Assembly (NCBI RefSeq): GCF_047872805.1
Contig: NZ_JBLQUK010000015.1
Span: 4,839 to 68,838 of the forward strand
Source: Erythrobacter sp047872805
Lineage (GTDB): Bacteria > Pseudomonadota > Alphaproteobacteria > Sphingomonadales > Sphingomonadaceae
DNA length: 64,000 bases
Direction: 5' to 3'
Position 1 is the stretch's first letter. Every line of letters begins with the position of its first letter. The translations under genes and the position numbers were made by a program. The notes under the pieces are model-generated. The model worked only from the letters and a program-made list of their open reading frames with translations. It had not been told where the DNA came from and did not search any database. This document shows, piece after piece, positions 34,077 to 43,041 of the stretch.

Positions 34077-34344
34077 GCCGCTTGTTGCGACGTCTTTAGG
34101 CTGGACGTAAAACTGGCTGGCAGTTTGGGGCTCCAATGGCCCCGCCGATCCTCTGGGACCGGCAAGACATCTGGATACCGCCGGCTATTGCCGGGCTGCG
34201 TCCTCCGTCTCGCCAAACTTCACCATCCTGGTGAGGTGCGGCATCAGCCCGGACGGGGCGCAGCATAAATTTTGGGTTGGCTATTATTGGCCTCACGCAC
34301 CCTGGGGATGGTCCCTCGGGTGCCTCTGTAAGGAGTAAATGACG

Positions 34345-35124
34345 ATGCGCACCGGCGTGATCGCAAAGAAAGTCGGGATGACCCGCCTCTTTCAGGAGGA
34401 TGGACGGCACGTGCCCGTTACCGTTCTCGCACTGGAAGATTGCCAGGTTGTCTCCCATCGCACCGCTGACAATGACGGCTATTTCGCCGTTCAGCTCGGC
34501 GCGGGCGAAGCGAAACAGAAAAACGTTGCCAAGCCGCAACGCGAACATTTTGCCAAGGCCGGCGTCGGTCTGAAGAAGCAGGTTGCTGAATTCCGTGTGG
34601 AAAGCGCCGATGGCCTTGTGCCGGTCGGTTCGCTGATCAGCGCAGACCACTTCATTGCTGGGCAAAAAGTCGACATCACCGGGCACACCCAGGGTAAGGG
34701 TTTTGCCGGGGCGATGAAGCGTTGGGGCTTTGGCGGTCTGCGCGCATCGCACGGCGTTTCGATCTCGCACCGTTCGCACGGTTCGACCGGCCAGCGGCAG
34801 GATCCGGGCAAGGTGTTCAAGGGCAAGAAGATGGCTGGTCACATGGGTGACCGTCAGCGTACCCAACTCAACCTTGAAGTCGTCCGCACCGATGCGGATC
34901 GCGGCCTGCTGTTTATCAAGGGGTCGGTTCCCGGCTCGAAGAACGGCTGGTTGCTGGTCCGTGATGCGATCAAGCTGAAAATGCCCGACAATCTGCCGTT
35001 TCCCGGTGCCGTGGTTGAAACCGACGCGCCGCACGCAGAACCGGTTTCGGCTGATGTTGCTGCTGATGCTCCTGCGACGGAAGCTGTTGCTCCCGCCGGC
35101 AGCGAAGAAAACAAGGAGGGCTAA
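34345..35124 (+). CDS. rplC: 50S ribosomal protein L3
   Basis: 259 residues from the ATG at 34345 (MRTGVIAKKVGMTRLF); the ATG two codons earlier is only three bases from the AGGAG, so I prefer the second. The core is standard (GKGFAGAMKRWGFGGLRASHG, GSTGQRQDPGKVFKGKKM). About 35 C-terminal residues form an Ala/Glu/Pro-rich acidic tail (EPVSADVAADAPATEAVAPA) absent from E. coli L3 and likely disordered. Confidence 0.96.
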   Translation: MRTGVIAKKVGMTRLFQEDGRHVPVTVLALEDCQVVSHRTADNDGYFAVQLGAGEAKQKNVAKPQREHFAKAGVGLKKQVAEFRVESADGLVPVGSLISADHFIAGQKVDITGHTQGKGFAGAMKRWGFGGLRASHGVSISHRSHGSTGQRQDPGKVFKGKKMAGHMGDRQRTQLNLEVVRTDADRGLLFIKGSVPGSKNGWLLVRDAIKLKMPDNLPFPGAVVETDAPHAEPVSADVAADAPATEAVAPAGSEENKEG

Positions 35125-35127
35125 ACC

Positions 35128-35778
35128 ATGAAGGTGAAGGTCCAGAAAATCGACGGCGCAAAGGTTACCGGCGCGGCGGGCGATATCGAACTCAATGATG
35201 CCGTGTTCGGCGTTGAACCGCGTGCAGACATCCTCCACCGGATCGTGACCTGGCAGCTTGAAAAGCGCCGCGCCACCGCGCGTCCGACGCGTGAACGTGC
35301 CGATGTTGCGCGGACGGGTAAGAAATTCGGTGCACAGAAAGGTTCCGGCGGCGCTCGCCACGGCAATCGCGGTGCTCCGATCTTTATCGGCGGTGGTAAG
35401 GCTCACGGTGCGCGCAAGCGTGACTTTGATCCCTCGCTGAACAAGAAAATCCGCTCGCTTGGCCTTAAGATGGCGCTTTCGACCAAGGCGAAGGATGGCT
35501 TGGTCGTGGTCGACAGCCTCGAACTCGCCGATATCAAGACCAAGGCGCTCAAGGGGCAGCTCGACAAGGCGGGCTTCATCGGAAAAGTGCTCGTGATTGA
35601 CGGTGATGCGGTCAATGACGGTTTCCGCAAGGCTGCAGGCAATCTGCCCGGGATCAATGTGATGCCGGCGATGGGTGCCAATGTCTATGACATCCTCAAC
35701 CACGACACGCTGGTCCTGACAACGGACGCGGTCGCCAAGCTGGAGGCGCGTTTCGCCCTCACGGGAGGCGCTAAGTAA
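35128..35778 (+). CDS. rplD: 50S ribosomal protein L4
   Basis: 216 residues; ARPTRERADVARTGKKFGAQ and KGSGGARHGNRGAPIF lie in the tunnel-lining loop (macrolide-binding region). In E. coli L4 represses the S10 operon; a leader hairpin here (33660-33708) could be its target. Its stop and the rplW start share one base. Confidence 0.96.
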   Translation: MKVKVQKIDGAKVTGAAGDIELNDAVFGVEPRADILHRIVTWQLEKRRATARPTRERADVARTGKKFGAQKGSGGARHGNRGAPIFIGGGKAHGARKRDFDPSLNKKIRSLGLKMALSTKAKDGLVVVDSLELADIKTKALKGQLDKAGFIGKVLVIDGDAVNDGFRKAAGNLPGINVMPAMGANVYDILNHDTLVLTTDAVAKLEARFALTGGAK

Positions 35779-36086
35779 TGGCTAAGAAGCAGGACATTGA
35801 CGCGCGGCATTACGATGTGATCCTTGCGCCCCACATCACCGAGAAATCGACGCTCGCGTCGGAAAACAATGCGGTGGTGTTTAAGGTGGCGACGGATGCG
35901 ACCAAGCCGCAGATCAAGGAAGCGATCGAGGCGATCTATGACAAGAAGGTCGCATCGGTGAACACCATTCTCACCAAGGGAAAGACGAAGCGCTGGAAGG
36001 GCAGACCCTACAAGCGTTCGGATTTCAAAAAGGCTGTTGTGACGCTCGCTGATGGCGAGATGATCGACATCACCAGCGGTATCTGA
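35778..36086 (+). CDS. rplW: 50S ribosomal protein L23
   Basis: 102 residues; YDVILAPHITEKSTLASENN and KGKTKRWKGRPYKRSDFKKA are diagnostic. L23 sits at the peptide exit and docks trigger factor and SRP. Starts in the rplD stop (TAATG), indicating coupling. Confidence 0.96.
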   Translation: MAKKQDIDARHYDVILAPHITEKSTLASENNAVVFKVATDATKPQIKEAIEAIYDKKVASVNTILTKGKTKRWKGRPYKRSDFKKAVVTLADGEMIDITSGI

Positions 36087-36094
36087 GGCGGATC

Positions 36095-36931
36095 ATGGCA
36101 CTCAAGAACTACAAACCGACAAGCCCGGCGCGCCGCGGCCTTATTCTGATCGATAAATCGGGTCTCCACAAAGGCGGTCCGATTAAATCGCTCACCGAAG
36201 GCAAGCGCAAGACCGGTGGACGCAACAACAAGGGGCATGTGACCTCGCGCGGGATCGCGGGTGGTCACAAGCAGAAATATCGCTTCATCGATTTCAAACG
36301 TCGGAAGTGGGATGCTCCCGCGACCGTTGAGCGGATCGAGTATGACCCCAACCGCACCGCCTTCATCGCTCTCGTGAAGTACGAGGACGGCGAGTTGAAT
36401 TACATCATCTGCCCTCAGCGACTGGCTGTCGGCGATACGGTAGTTGCTGGCGAAAAGACCGATACGAAGCCGGGCAATGCCATGCTTCTGAGCCAGATGC
36501 CGGTCGGCACCATTTGCCACAATGTGGAAATGAAGCCGGGCAAGGGCGGTCAGATTGCTCGTAGCGCCGGGGCCTATGTGCAGGTCGTCGGGCGTGATCG
36601 CGGGATGGTGATGGTGCGCCTTAATTCGGGCGAACAGCGCTATATTCGCGGCGATTGCATGGGCACGGTTGGCGCGGTTTCGAACCCTGACAACCAGAAC
36701 CAGAATTTCGGCAAGGCTGGCCGCACCCGGTGGAAGGGTCGCCGTCCACTTACTCGCGGCGTGGCCAAGAACCCGGTCGATCACCCGCATGGCGGCGGCG
36801 AAGGCCGCACCAGCGGTGGCCGTCATCCGGTGACCCCATGGGGCAAGCCGACCAAGGGTGCCCGGACTCGTAAGAACAAGCAGACGGACAAGATGATTAT
36901 CCGTTCGCGTCACGCGAAGAAGAAGAGGTAA
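36095..36931 (+). CDS. rplB: 50S ribosomal protein L2
   Basis: 278 residues with the peptidyl-transferase-proximal HPHGGGEGRTSGGRHPVTPW motif containing the conserved His and the NKGHVTSRGIAGGHKQKYR N-terminal extension. Needed for subunit association and peptide bond formation. Normal length. Confidence 0.97.
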   Translation: MALKNYKPTSPARRGLILIDKSGLHKGGPIKSLTEGKRKTGGRNNKGHVTSRGIAGGHKQKYRFIDFKRRKWDAPATVERIEYDPNRTAFIALVKYEDGELNYIICPQRLAVGDTVVAGEKTDTKPGNAMLLSQMPVGTICHNVEMKPGKGGQIARSAGAYVQVVGRDRGMVMVRLNSGEQRYIRGDCMGTVGAVSNPDNQNQNFGKAGRTRWKGRRPLTRGVAKNPVDHPHGGGEGRTSGGRHPVTPWGKPTKGARTRKNKQTDKMIIRSRHAKKKR

Positions 36932-36937
36932 GACACG

Positions 36938-37213
36938 ATGGCACGTTCCGTCTGGAAAGGTCCGTTTGTCGAACTCAGCCTGCTGAAAAAGGCAGAGAAC
37001 GCACAGGAAGCAAGCAGCAACAAGCCGATCAAGACCTGGTCGCGCCGCTCCACCATCCTGCCGCAGTTCGTTGGTCTGACGTTCAACGTTTATAACGGTC
37101 ACAAGTTCATCCCCGTCTCGGTGTCGGAAGAGATGGTCGGTCACAAGCTCGGCGAATTTTCGCCCACGCGCAGCTTTCCCGGTCACGCTGCCGACAAGAA
37201 GGGTAAGCGATAA
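36938..37213 (+). CDS. rpsS: 30S ribosomal protein S19
   Basis: 91 residues; MARSVWKGPFVELSLLKKAE start and KFIPVSVSEEMVGHKLGEFS are typical. Binds 16S rRNA in the 30S head with S13. Its TAA overlaps the rplV ATG by one base. Confidence 0.96.
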   Translation: MARSVWKGPFVELSLLKKAENAQEASSNKPIKTWSRRSTILPQFVGLTFNVYNGHKFIPVSVSEEMVGHKLGEFSPTRSFPGHAADKKGKR

Positions 37214-37596
37214 TGGGCAAGCAAAAATCCCCCCGCCGCGTTGCGGATAATGAGGCACTGGCCGTTGGCACGCAGATTCGCGGGTCGGCGCAAAAGCTCA
37301 ACCTCGTTGCGCAACTGATTCGCGGCAAGAAAGCCGAGGAGGCCTTGAACATCCTCTCCTTCTCCAAGAAGGCGATGGCCAGGGATGCCAGCAAGGTGCT
37401 CGCTTCGGCGATCGCCAATGCCGAAAACAACCACGATCTGGACGTCGACGCCCTGATCGTTGCGGAAGCTTCGGTCGGCAAATCGATCACCATGAAGCGG
37501 TTTCACACCCGTGGCCGCGGCAAATCGACCCGCATCCTGAAACCGTTCAGCAAACTGCGCATCGTGGTTCGCGAACACGAGGAAGAAGAGGCGTAA
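37213..37596 (+). CDS. rplV: 50S ribosomal protein L22
   Basis: 127 residues; LIRGKKAEEALNILSFSKKA and the tunnel hairpin FHTRGRGKSTRILKPFS are typical. Part of the exit tunnel wall. The extra C-terminal Glu-rich tail (EHEEEEA) is slightly longer than in E. coli. Confidence 0.96.
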   Translation: MGKQKSPRRVADNEALAVGTQIRGSAQKLNLVAQLIRGKKAEEALNILSFSKKAMARDASKVLASAIANAENNHDLDVDALIVAEASVGKSITMKRFHTRGRGKSTRILKPFSKLRIVVREHEEEEA

Positions 37597-37597
37597 G

Positions 37598-38293
37598 ATG
37601 GGTCAGAAGAGCAATCCGATCGGTCTGCGTCTGCAGATCAACCGCACCTGGGACAGCCGCTGGTACGCCGAAGGGCGTGACTATGCCGGTCTGCTGGCCG
37701 AGGACATCAAGATTCGCAAATACATCTTTGCCAATCTGCCGCAGGCGGCGATTTCCAAAGTGGTGATTGAGCGTCCAGCCAAATTGTGCCGTGTTTCGAT
37801 CTATGCGGCCCGTCCCGGTGTCATCATTGGCAAAAAGGGTGCGGACATTGAAAAGCTGCGCAGCAAGCTGGCCACTTTGACCAAAAGCGAAGTGAAGCTC
37901 AACATCGTCGAAATCCGCAAGCCGGAAATTGATGCCAAGCTCGTTGCTCAGGGGATCGCCGATCAGCTGGTTCGCCGTGTTGCGTTCCGCCGCGCGATGA
38001 AGCGCGCGGTGCAATCGGCGCTGCGTCTGGGTGCTGAAGGTATCAAGATCGTATGCGGCGGCCGTCTCGGCGGCGCTGAAATCGCCCGCGTCGAATGGTA
38101 CCGCGAAGGCCGCGTTCCGCTCCACACGCTGCGTGCGAACATCGATTATGCTGAAACCGAAGCGCTGACCGCTTACGGGATCATCGGCATCAAGGTGTGG
38201 ATCTTCAAGGGCGAGATTCTGGCTCACGATCCAACCGCGCAAGACCGCCTGATGATGGAAGCTCAGACTTCCGGCGTCCGGCCTGCTCGCTGA
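37598..38293 (+). CDS. rpsC: 30S ribosomal protein S3
   Basis: 231 residues; MGQKSNPIGLRLQINRTWDS start, KH domain with PGVIIGKKGADIEKLRSKL, and CGGRLGGAEIARVEWYREG. Forms the mRNA entry helicase with S4 and S5. One base after the rplV stop. Confidence 0.97.
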   Translation: MGQKSNPIGLRLQINRTWDSRWYAEGRDYAGLLAEDIKIRKYIFANLPQAAISKVVIERPAKLCRVSIYAARPGVIIGKKGADIEKLRSKLATLTKSEVKLNIVEIRKPEIDAKLVAQGIADQLVRRVAFRRAMKRAVQSALRLGAEGIKIVCGGRLGGAEIARVEWYREGRVPLHTLRANIDYAETEALTAYGIIGIKVWIFKGEILAHDPTAQDRLMMEAQTSGVRPAR

Positions 38294-38314
38294 TTGCAGG
38301 ACTAGGAAAAAACC

Positions 38315-38749
38315 ATGCTGCAACCTAAGAAAACCAAGTATCGCAAGGCCTTCAAGGGTCGGATCAAGGGCGAAGCCAAAGGCGGCACCACGCTGAACTT
38401 TGGTTCCTATGGCCTCAAGGCGCTTGAGCCTGACCGGCTCACCGCGCGCCAGATCGAAGCGGCTCGCCGTGCCATCACCCGCGCGATGAAGCGTCAGGGC
38501 CGGCTCTGGATCCGCGTCTTCCCCGACGTTCCAGTGTCCAAGAAGCCTGCCGAAGTGCGTCAGGGTAAGGGCAAGGGCTCGGTCGAATATTGGGCCGCTC
38601 GGGTAAAGCCCGGCCGGATCCTGTTTGAACTTGACGGGGTTCCCGGCCAGGTTGCAGCGCTCGCGTTTGAACGCGCAGCGATGAAGCTGCCGATTAAAAC
38701 GAAGGTTGTTGCCCGGTTTGGCGACACCTCGCATCTTGGAGGCGAATAA
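38315..38749 (+). CDS. rplP: 50S ribosomal protein L16
   Basis: 144 residues; MLQPKKTKYRKAFKGRIKGE start, RLWIRVFPDVPVSKKPAEVR and GSVEYWAARVKPGRILFELD. The Arg of RQGKGKG lies at the hydroxylation-competent position in some bacteria. Stop overlaps the rpmC ATG by one base. Confidence 0.97.
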   Translation: MLQPKKTKYRKAFKGRIKGEAKGGTTLNFGSYGLKALEPDRLTARQIEAARRAITRAMKRQGRLWIRVFPDVPVSKKPAEVRQGKGKGSVEYWAARVKPGRILFELDGVPGQVAALAFERAAMKLPIKTKVVARFGDTSHLGGE

Positions 38750-38961
38750 TGGCCACCACCGAAGACCTTCGCGCGAAGACTGACGATCAGCTGGTTGCCG
38801 AGCTGACTGAGCTCAAGCGCGAACAGTTCAATCTGCGTTTTCAGGCCGCGACCAACCAGCTCGACAAGCCTTCGCGAATTCGTGAAGTGCGTCGCTCGAT
38901 CGCTCAGATCAAAACGCTGCAAAACGAGCGCGTGGCCAAAGCCGCGGCCGTGAAGGCGTAA
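38749..38961 (+). CDS. rpmC: 50S ribosomal protein L29
   Basis: 70 residues; LTELKREQFNLRFQAATNQL and REVRRSIAQIKT are diagnostic. Two-helix protein near the tunnel exit, contacting L23. Coupled to rplP (TAATG). Confidence 0.95.
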   Translation: MATTEDLRAKTDDQLVAELTELKREQFNLRFQAATNQLDKPSRIREVRRSIAQIKTLQNERVAKAAAVKA

Positions 38962-38971
38962 GGAGTAGACA

Positions 38972-39262
38972 ATGCCGAAACGTATCCTGGTCGGGACTGT
39001 CACCTCCGACAAGACCGACAAAACCGTGACCGTGCTGGTCGAACGCAAGGTGAAGCACCCGCTTTACGGGAAGATTATCCGCCGTTCGAAGAAGTATCAC
39101 GCGCATGACGAGACCAATGAATACACGATTGGCGATGTTGTGCGGATCGAAGAAACGAGGCCGATCTCCAAGACCAAAAGCTGGGCCGTCAAGGACCGGG
39201 TTGTGGCTGGCGGAGTGCAGGCCATCGAAGCCAACCTCGATGCCGAGGCGGCTGGAAATTGA
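38972..39262 (+). CDS. rpsQ: 30S ribosomal protein S17
   Basis: 96 residues; MPKRILVGTVTSDKTDKTVT and RTKKYHAHDE-like RSKKYHAHDETNEYTIGDVV, with ETRPISKTKSW. About ten residues longer at the C-terminus than E. coli S17. The spacer to rplN (81 bases) holds a short GGCAGG/CCTGCC-like palindromic segment. Confidence 0.96.
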   Translation: MPKRILVGTVTSDKTDKTVTVLVERKVKHPLYGKIIRRSKKYHAHDETNEYTIGDVVRIEETRPISKTKSWAVKDRVVAGGVQAIEANLDAEAAGN

Positions 39263-39343
39263 ATTGATCCCCGCTTTGGCGGGGCAGGCGTAATCGGAAC
39301 TGCCAGACTGGTTCTGGCAAGCCAATGAGAAGGAACCGGATCC

Positions 39344-39712
39344 ATGATCCAGATGCAGTCCAATCTCGACGTCGCGGACAACAGCGGCGCAAAGCGCGTC
39401 CAGTGCATTAAGGTGCTGGGCGGGTCGAAGCGTCGGTTTGCCTCCGTTGGCGACGTGATCGTCGTCTCTGTTAAAGAGGCCCAGCCGCGTGCGAAGGTGA
39501 AGAAGGGCGATGTTCATCGCGCCGTGATCGTTCGCACCCGCAAAGAAGTCCGCCGCAATGATGGCAGCGTGATCCGTTTCGACAGCAATGCCGCTGTCCT
39601 GGTCAACAAGAACGAGGAGCCGATTGGCACCCGTATCTTTGGCCCGGTGGTGCGCGAACTGCGCGGGCGCGGCTTCATGAAGATTATTTCGCTCGCGCCG
39701 GAGGTGCTCTGA
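39344..39712 (+). CDS. rplN: 50S ribosomal protein L14
   Basis: 122 residues; MIQMQSNLDVADNSGAKRVQ start and GTRIFGPVVRELRGRGFMKI end, both invariant in the family. Contacts L19 and 16S rRNA in a bridge. Normal length. Confidence 0.97.
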   Translation: MIQMQSNLDVADNSGAKRVQCIKVLGGSKRRFASVGDVIVVSVKEAQPRAKVKKGDVHRAVIVRTRKEVRRNDGSVIRFDSNAAVLVNKNEEPIGTRIFGPVVRELRGRGFMKIISLAPEVL

Positions 39713-39714
39713 TC

Positions 39715-40035
39715 ATGGGTGCTGCAAAGATCAAGAAGGGCGACAGCGTCGTCGTGCTTTCGGGCAAGGACAAGGGCCGCACCGGCACCGTCAGCAAGGT
39801 CATGCCGAAAGAAGGCAAGCTGGTGGTTGACGGCGTCAATGTCGCGGCCCGTCATCGCAAGCCAAGCCAGCAAAACCCTCAAGGCGGTATCGACCGGTTC
39901 CCGGCACCGATGCACATCTCCAAGGTAGCTCTGGCTGATCCCAAGGATGGTTCGCCCACCCGCGTCCGGTTCGAAATCAAGGACGGCAAGAAGGTGCGCG
40001 TGGCCGTAAAGAGTGGGGAGGTCGTCAATGACTGA
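39715..40035 (+). CDS. rplX: 50S ribosomal protein L24
   Basis: 106 residues; KIKKGDSVVVLSGKDKGRTG (KOW motif) and GGIDRFPAPMHISKVAL. Assembly initiator of the 50S subunit. Its last eight bases overlap the rplE start. Confidence 0.96.
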   Translation: MGAAKIKKGDSVVVLSGKDKGRTGTVSKVMPKEGKLVVDGVNVAARHRKPSQQNPQGGIDRFPAPMHISKVALADPKDGSPTRVRFEIKDGKKVRVAVKSGEVVND

Positions 40036-40609
40036 TAATTACACTCCGCGTCTCAAGACGAAGTTTGAAGACGAAATCGTCAAAGCGATGACAGAGAAGT
40101 TTGGTTACACCAACCGCCTTCAGGTTCCGCGGCTTGAAAAGATCACGCTCAACATGGGCGTGGGCGAGGCGAGCCAGGACAAAAAGAAGGTCCAGACGGC
40201 CGCCGAAGAAATGGCGCTGATTGCAGGCCAGAAGCCGGTGATCACCAAGGCCAAGAAGTCGATCGCGCAGTTCAAGCTGCGCGAAGGCATGCCTATCGGT
40301 TGCAAGGTCACCTTGCGCCGCGAACGCATGTACGAATTTCTCGACCGTCTGGTGACCATCGCCATGCCTCGTATCCGCGACTTTCGCGGTGTGAATGCCA
40401 AGTCCTTCGATGGACGCGGCAATTACGCGATGGGTCTCAAGGAGCAGATCGTGTTCCCCGAGATCAGCTATGACAAGATTGAAAAAGTGCGGGGGATGGA
40501 CATCATCGTGACCACCACTGCCAAGACCGACGAAGAGGCCCGCGAGCTTCTGCGACTGTTCGGCTTCCCCTTCCAGGGCGAAGCTGGCGAGCAGAAGGAA
40601 GCGGCATAA
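40028..40609 (+). CDS. rplE: 50S ribosomal protein L5
   Basis: 193 residues from the ATG at 40028, inside the end of rplX; a GTG five codons earlier is less likely. YTNRLQVPRLEKITLNMGVG and GQKPVITKAKKSIAQFKLRE are diagnostic. Binds 5S rRNA in the central protuberance. C-terminus has an EAGEQKEAA extension. Confidence 0.96.
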   Translation: MTDNYTPRLKTKFEDEIVKAMTEKFGYTNRLQVPRLEKITLNMGVGEASQDKKKVQTAAEEMALIAGQKPVITKAKKSIAQFKLREGMPIGCKVTLRRERMYEFLDRLVTIAMPRIRDFRGVNAKSFDGRGNYAMGLKEQIVFPEISYDKIEKVRGMDIIVTTTAKTDEEARELLRLFGFPFQGEAGEQKEAA

Positions 40610-40676
40610 GCCCCCGTGGCATTATGCGGAGCCCTTTGATGACCGAAACGACACAAGAGAAGAGAGCTTAAGTCCA

Positions 40677-40982
40677 ATGGCGAAACTGAGTTCGATCAAC
40701 AAGAATGAGCGTCGCAAGAAGCTCGTTCAGAAATATGCAGCGAAATACGAAAAGCTGAAGGCGGTTGCCGATGACGAAAGCCTTGATGAGGGCGACCGGC
40801 TGATGGCGCGGCTGAAGATGGCCGAGATTCCCCGCAACGGGAACCCGACCCGCGTGCGCAATCGCTGCGCGACCACCGGCCGCCCGCGCGGCTATTACCG
40901 CAAGTTCGGCATCAACCGCATCGAACTGCGTCAACTCGGCACAAGGGGCATGATCCCCGGCCTGACGAAGTCGAGCTGGTGA
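40677..40982 (+). CDS. rpsN: 30S ribosomal protein S14
   Basis: 101 residues, the zinc-independent long form (no CxxC pairs): RLKMAEIPRNGNPTRVRNRC then TGRPRGYYRKFGINRIELR. Component of the 30S head. The 67-base gap to rplE carries its own SD. Confidence 0.96.
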   Translation: MAKLSSINKNERRKKLVQKYAAKYEKLKAVADDESLDEGDRLMARLKMAEIPRNGNPTRVRNRCATTGRPRGYYRKFGINRIELRQLGTRGMIPGLTKSSW

Positions 40983-40993
40983 GGAACTGACAG

Positions 40994-41389
40994 ATGGCAA
41001 TGACCGATCCCCTGGGTGATATGCTCACCCGTATCCGCAACGGCCAGCAGGCGAAGAAGGACAGCGTCCTCTCGCCCGCTTCCAAGCTGCGCGCAAATGT
41101 TCTCGAAGTGCTCACCCGCGAAGGGTATATTCGCGGCTACAGCGAAGACGAGTCCGGCAAGCACAAGGCGCTGCGGATTGAACTGAAATATTTCGAAGGC
41201 GAGCCGGCGATCAAGCATGTCGCGCGCGTCTCCAAGCCGGGCCGCCGCGTCTATTCGGGTTCGAAAGACCTCCCGACTGTGCGCAACGGACTTGGCATCA
41301 CCATCGTCTCGACCCCGCGCGGCGTCCTTTCGGACAGCGAAGCCCGCGAAAACAAGGTCGGCGGCGAAGTGCTTGCGGAGGTCTTCTGA
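40994..41389 (+). CDS. rpsH: 30S ribosomal protein S8
   Basis: 131 residues; TDPLGDMLTRIRNGQQAKKD and STPRGVLSDSEARENKVGGE. In E. coli S8 represses the spc operon by binding mRNA near rplE. Stop shares a base with the rplF ATG (TGATG). Confidence 0.96.
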   Translation: MAMTDPLGDMLTRIRNGQQAKKDSVLSPASKLRANVLEVLTREGYIRGYSEDESGKHKALRIELKYFEGEPAIKHVARVSKPGRRVYSGSKDLPTVRNGLGITIVSTPRGVLSDSEARENKVGGEVLAEVF

Positions 41390-41922
41390 TGAGCCGCATT
41401 GGTAAAAAGGCGGTCGCAATCCCGGCAGGGGTTACGGTCAACATCGACAATGGCACGTTGAGCGTGAAGGGTCCGAAGGGCACCCTTTCGATGGGCATGT
41501 CGGACCTGATCGATTACAAGATCGAAGAGGGTCAGATCGCGGTCAACCCGGCCAACGATAGCAAGCAGGCGCGTTCCTTCTGGGGTATGCAGCGCACGCT
41601 AGTGTCGAACCTGGTCGAGGGCGTGACCGATGGGTTCACCAAGACGCTTGAGATCACCGGGGTCGGCTACCGTGCCAAGGCGCAGGGACAGACATTGAAG
41701 CTGGAACTGGGTTTCAGCCACGATGTCGATCTTGATGTGCCGGCTGGTATCACGGTGAACACGCCTGATCAGACCACGGTCGAGATTTCCGGAATGGACA
41801 AACAGGCTGTTGGCCAGTTTGCTGCCGAAGTCCGCGAATTCCGCAAGCCTGAACCTTACAAGGGCAAGGGTATCAAGTATCGCGGCGAGTATATCTTCCG
41901 CAAGGAAGGGAAGAAGAAGTAA
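41389..41922 (+). CDS. rplF: 50S ribosomal protein L6
   Basis: 177 residues; MSRIGKKAVAIPAGVTVNID start and PEPYKGKGIKYRGEYIFRKE end. Sits near the sarcin-ricin loop. Standard length. Confidence 0.97.
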   Translation: MSRIGKKAVAIPAGVTVNIDNGTLSVKGPKGTLSMGMSDLIDYKIEEGQIAVNPANDSKQARSFWGMQRTLVSNLVEGVTDGFTKTLEITGVGYRAKAQGQTLKLELGFSHDVDLDVPAGITVNTPDQTTVEISGMDKQAVGQFAAEVREFRKPEPYKGKGIKYRGEYIFRKEGKKK

Positions 41923-41923
41923 G

Positions 41924-42268
41924 ATGGCAAAACTTTCCCTCTTTGAACGGCGTCGCCGCCGTGTCCGCACCGCGCTGCGCGCGCGTTCGGGTGGTAAGCC
42001 GCGTTTGTCGGTGCACCGCACGGGCCGCCACATCTACGCGCAGATCATCGACGATGCTCAGGGCAAGACCGTTGCCGCTGCATCCACCCTCGGGGCCAAG
42101 GCATCGGGCGCAAATGTCGATGCTGCGGTGCAGGTTGGCAAGGACATCGCCGCTGCTGCGAAGAAAGCCGGCGTCACCACTGTCGTGTTCGATCGCGGCG
42201 GGTTCCTGTTTCATGGCCGCGTAAAAGCGTTGGCCGATGCCGCCCGCGAAGGCGGGCTGGAGTTCTGA
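41924..42268 (+). CDS. rplR: 50S ribosomal protein L18
   Basis: 114 residues from the ATG at 41924, one base after the rplF stop; a longer frame from 41810 lies inside rplF. RPRLSVHRT-type GKPRLSVHRTGRHIYAQIID and FDRGGFLFHGRVKALADAAR are diagnostic. Binds 5S rRNA with L5. Confidence 0.96.
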   Translation: MAKLSLFERRRRRVRTALRARSGGKPRLSVHRTGRHIYAQIIDDAQGKTVAAASTLGAKASGANVDAAVQVGKDIAAAAKKAGVTTVVFDRGGFLFHGRVKALADAAREGGLEF

Positions 42269-42270
42269 TT

Positions 42271-43035
42271 ATGGCTGACGAGAACATCGAAAACCAAACC
42301 GAAAACAACGCTGTGCCTGCTTCGGCGCAGACCCCTTCGGAAGCGGCAGACAATCAGTCTCCGGCACAGGCCGATGACGGTAACGCCCGTCAGGGCCGCG
42401 GGCGCGGGCGCGGTGGCAACCGTGAAGGCGGCGGCGGCGATCGCGGCCGTGGTCGCGGTGGCCGTGACAACAATCGCGGTGGCCGGCAGGAAGAAGATGA
42501 TGGCATCATCGAGAAACTGGTGCACATCAACCGCGTCTCCAAGACGGTGAAGGGCGGTAAGCGCTTTGGTTTTGCTGCGCTCGTGGTGGTTGGCGATGGT
42601 CAGGGCCGCGTCGGCTTTGGCCACGGCAAGGCCCGCGAAGTGCCCGAGGCGATTACCAAGGCAACCGCAGCGGCGCGCAAGAAAATGATCCGCGTGCCCT
42701 TGAAGGAGGGCCGCACTCTGCACCATGACGGCAATGGCCGGTTTGGCGCCGGCAAGGTCACCGTTCGCACCGCGCCTGCTGGGACCGGCATCATCGCTGG
42801 CGGCCCAATGCGCGCTGTCTTCGAAAGCCTGGGTGTGGCCGATGTGGTGACCAAATCGGTCGGGACATCGAACCCCTACAACATGATCCGCGCCACTTTT
42901 GACGCGCTGACCGATCAGACTTCGCCGAAGTCGGTGGCTCAGCGCCGGGGCAAGAAGGTCGCTGACCTGCTTGGCCGCGGCGGTCAGGTGAGCGCAGCTG
43001 AAGCAGAGGCCGATGCCGCTGCGATTGTGGAGTAA
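42271..43035 (+). CDS. rpsE: 30S ribosomal protein S5 with long RGG-type N-terminal extension
   Basis: 254 residues against ~166 in E. coli. The C-terminal ~175 residues are ordinary S5 (KLVHINRVSKTVKGGKRFGF; GHGKAREVPEAITKATAAAR; AVFESLGVADVVTKS). The first ~78 are extra: an acidic Gln/Asn/Ser part (1-40), then Gly/Arg repeats (QGRGRGRGGNREGGGG, DRGRGRGGRDNNRGG) and an EEDD patch. Such RGG stretches bind RNA in other proteins. S5 lines the mRNA entry, so the extension could reach mRNA (inference). Confidence 0.96.
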   Translation: MADENIENQTENNAVPASAQTPSEAADNQSPAQADDGNARQGRGRGRGGNREGGGGDRGRGRGGRDNNRGGRQEEDDGIIEKLVHINRVSKTVKGGKRFGFAALVVVGDGQGRVGFGHGKAREVPEAITKATAAARKKMIRVPLKEGRTLHHDGNGRFGAGKVTVRTAPAGTGIIAGGPMRAVFESLGVADVVTKSVGTSNPYNMIRATFDALTDQTSPKSVAQRRGKKVADLLGRGGQVSAAEAEADAAAIVE

Positions 43036-43041
43036 CAGCTA

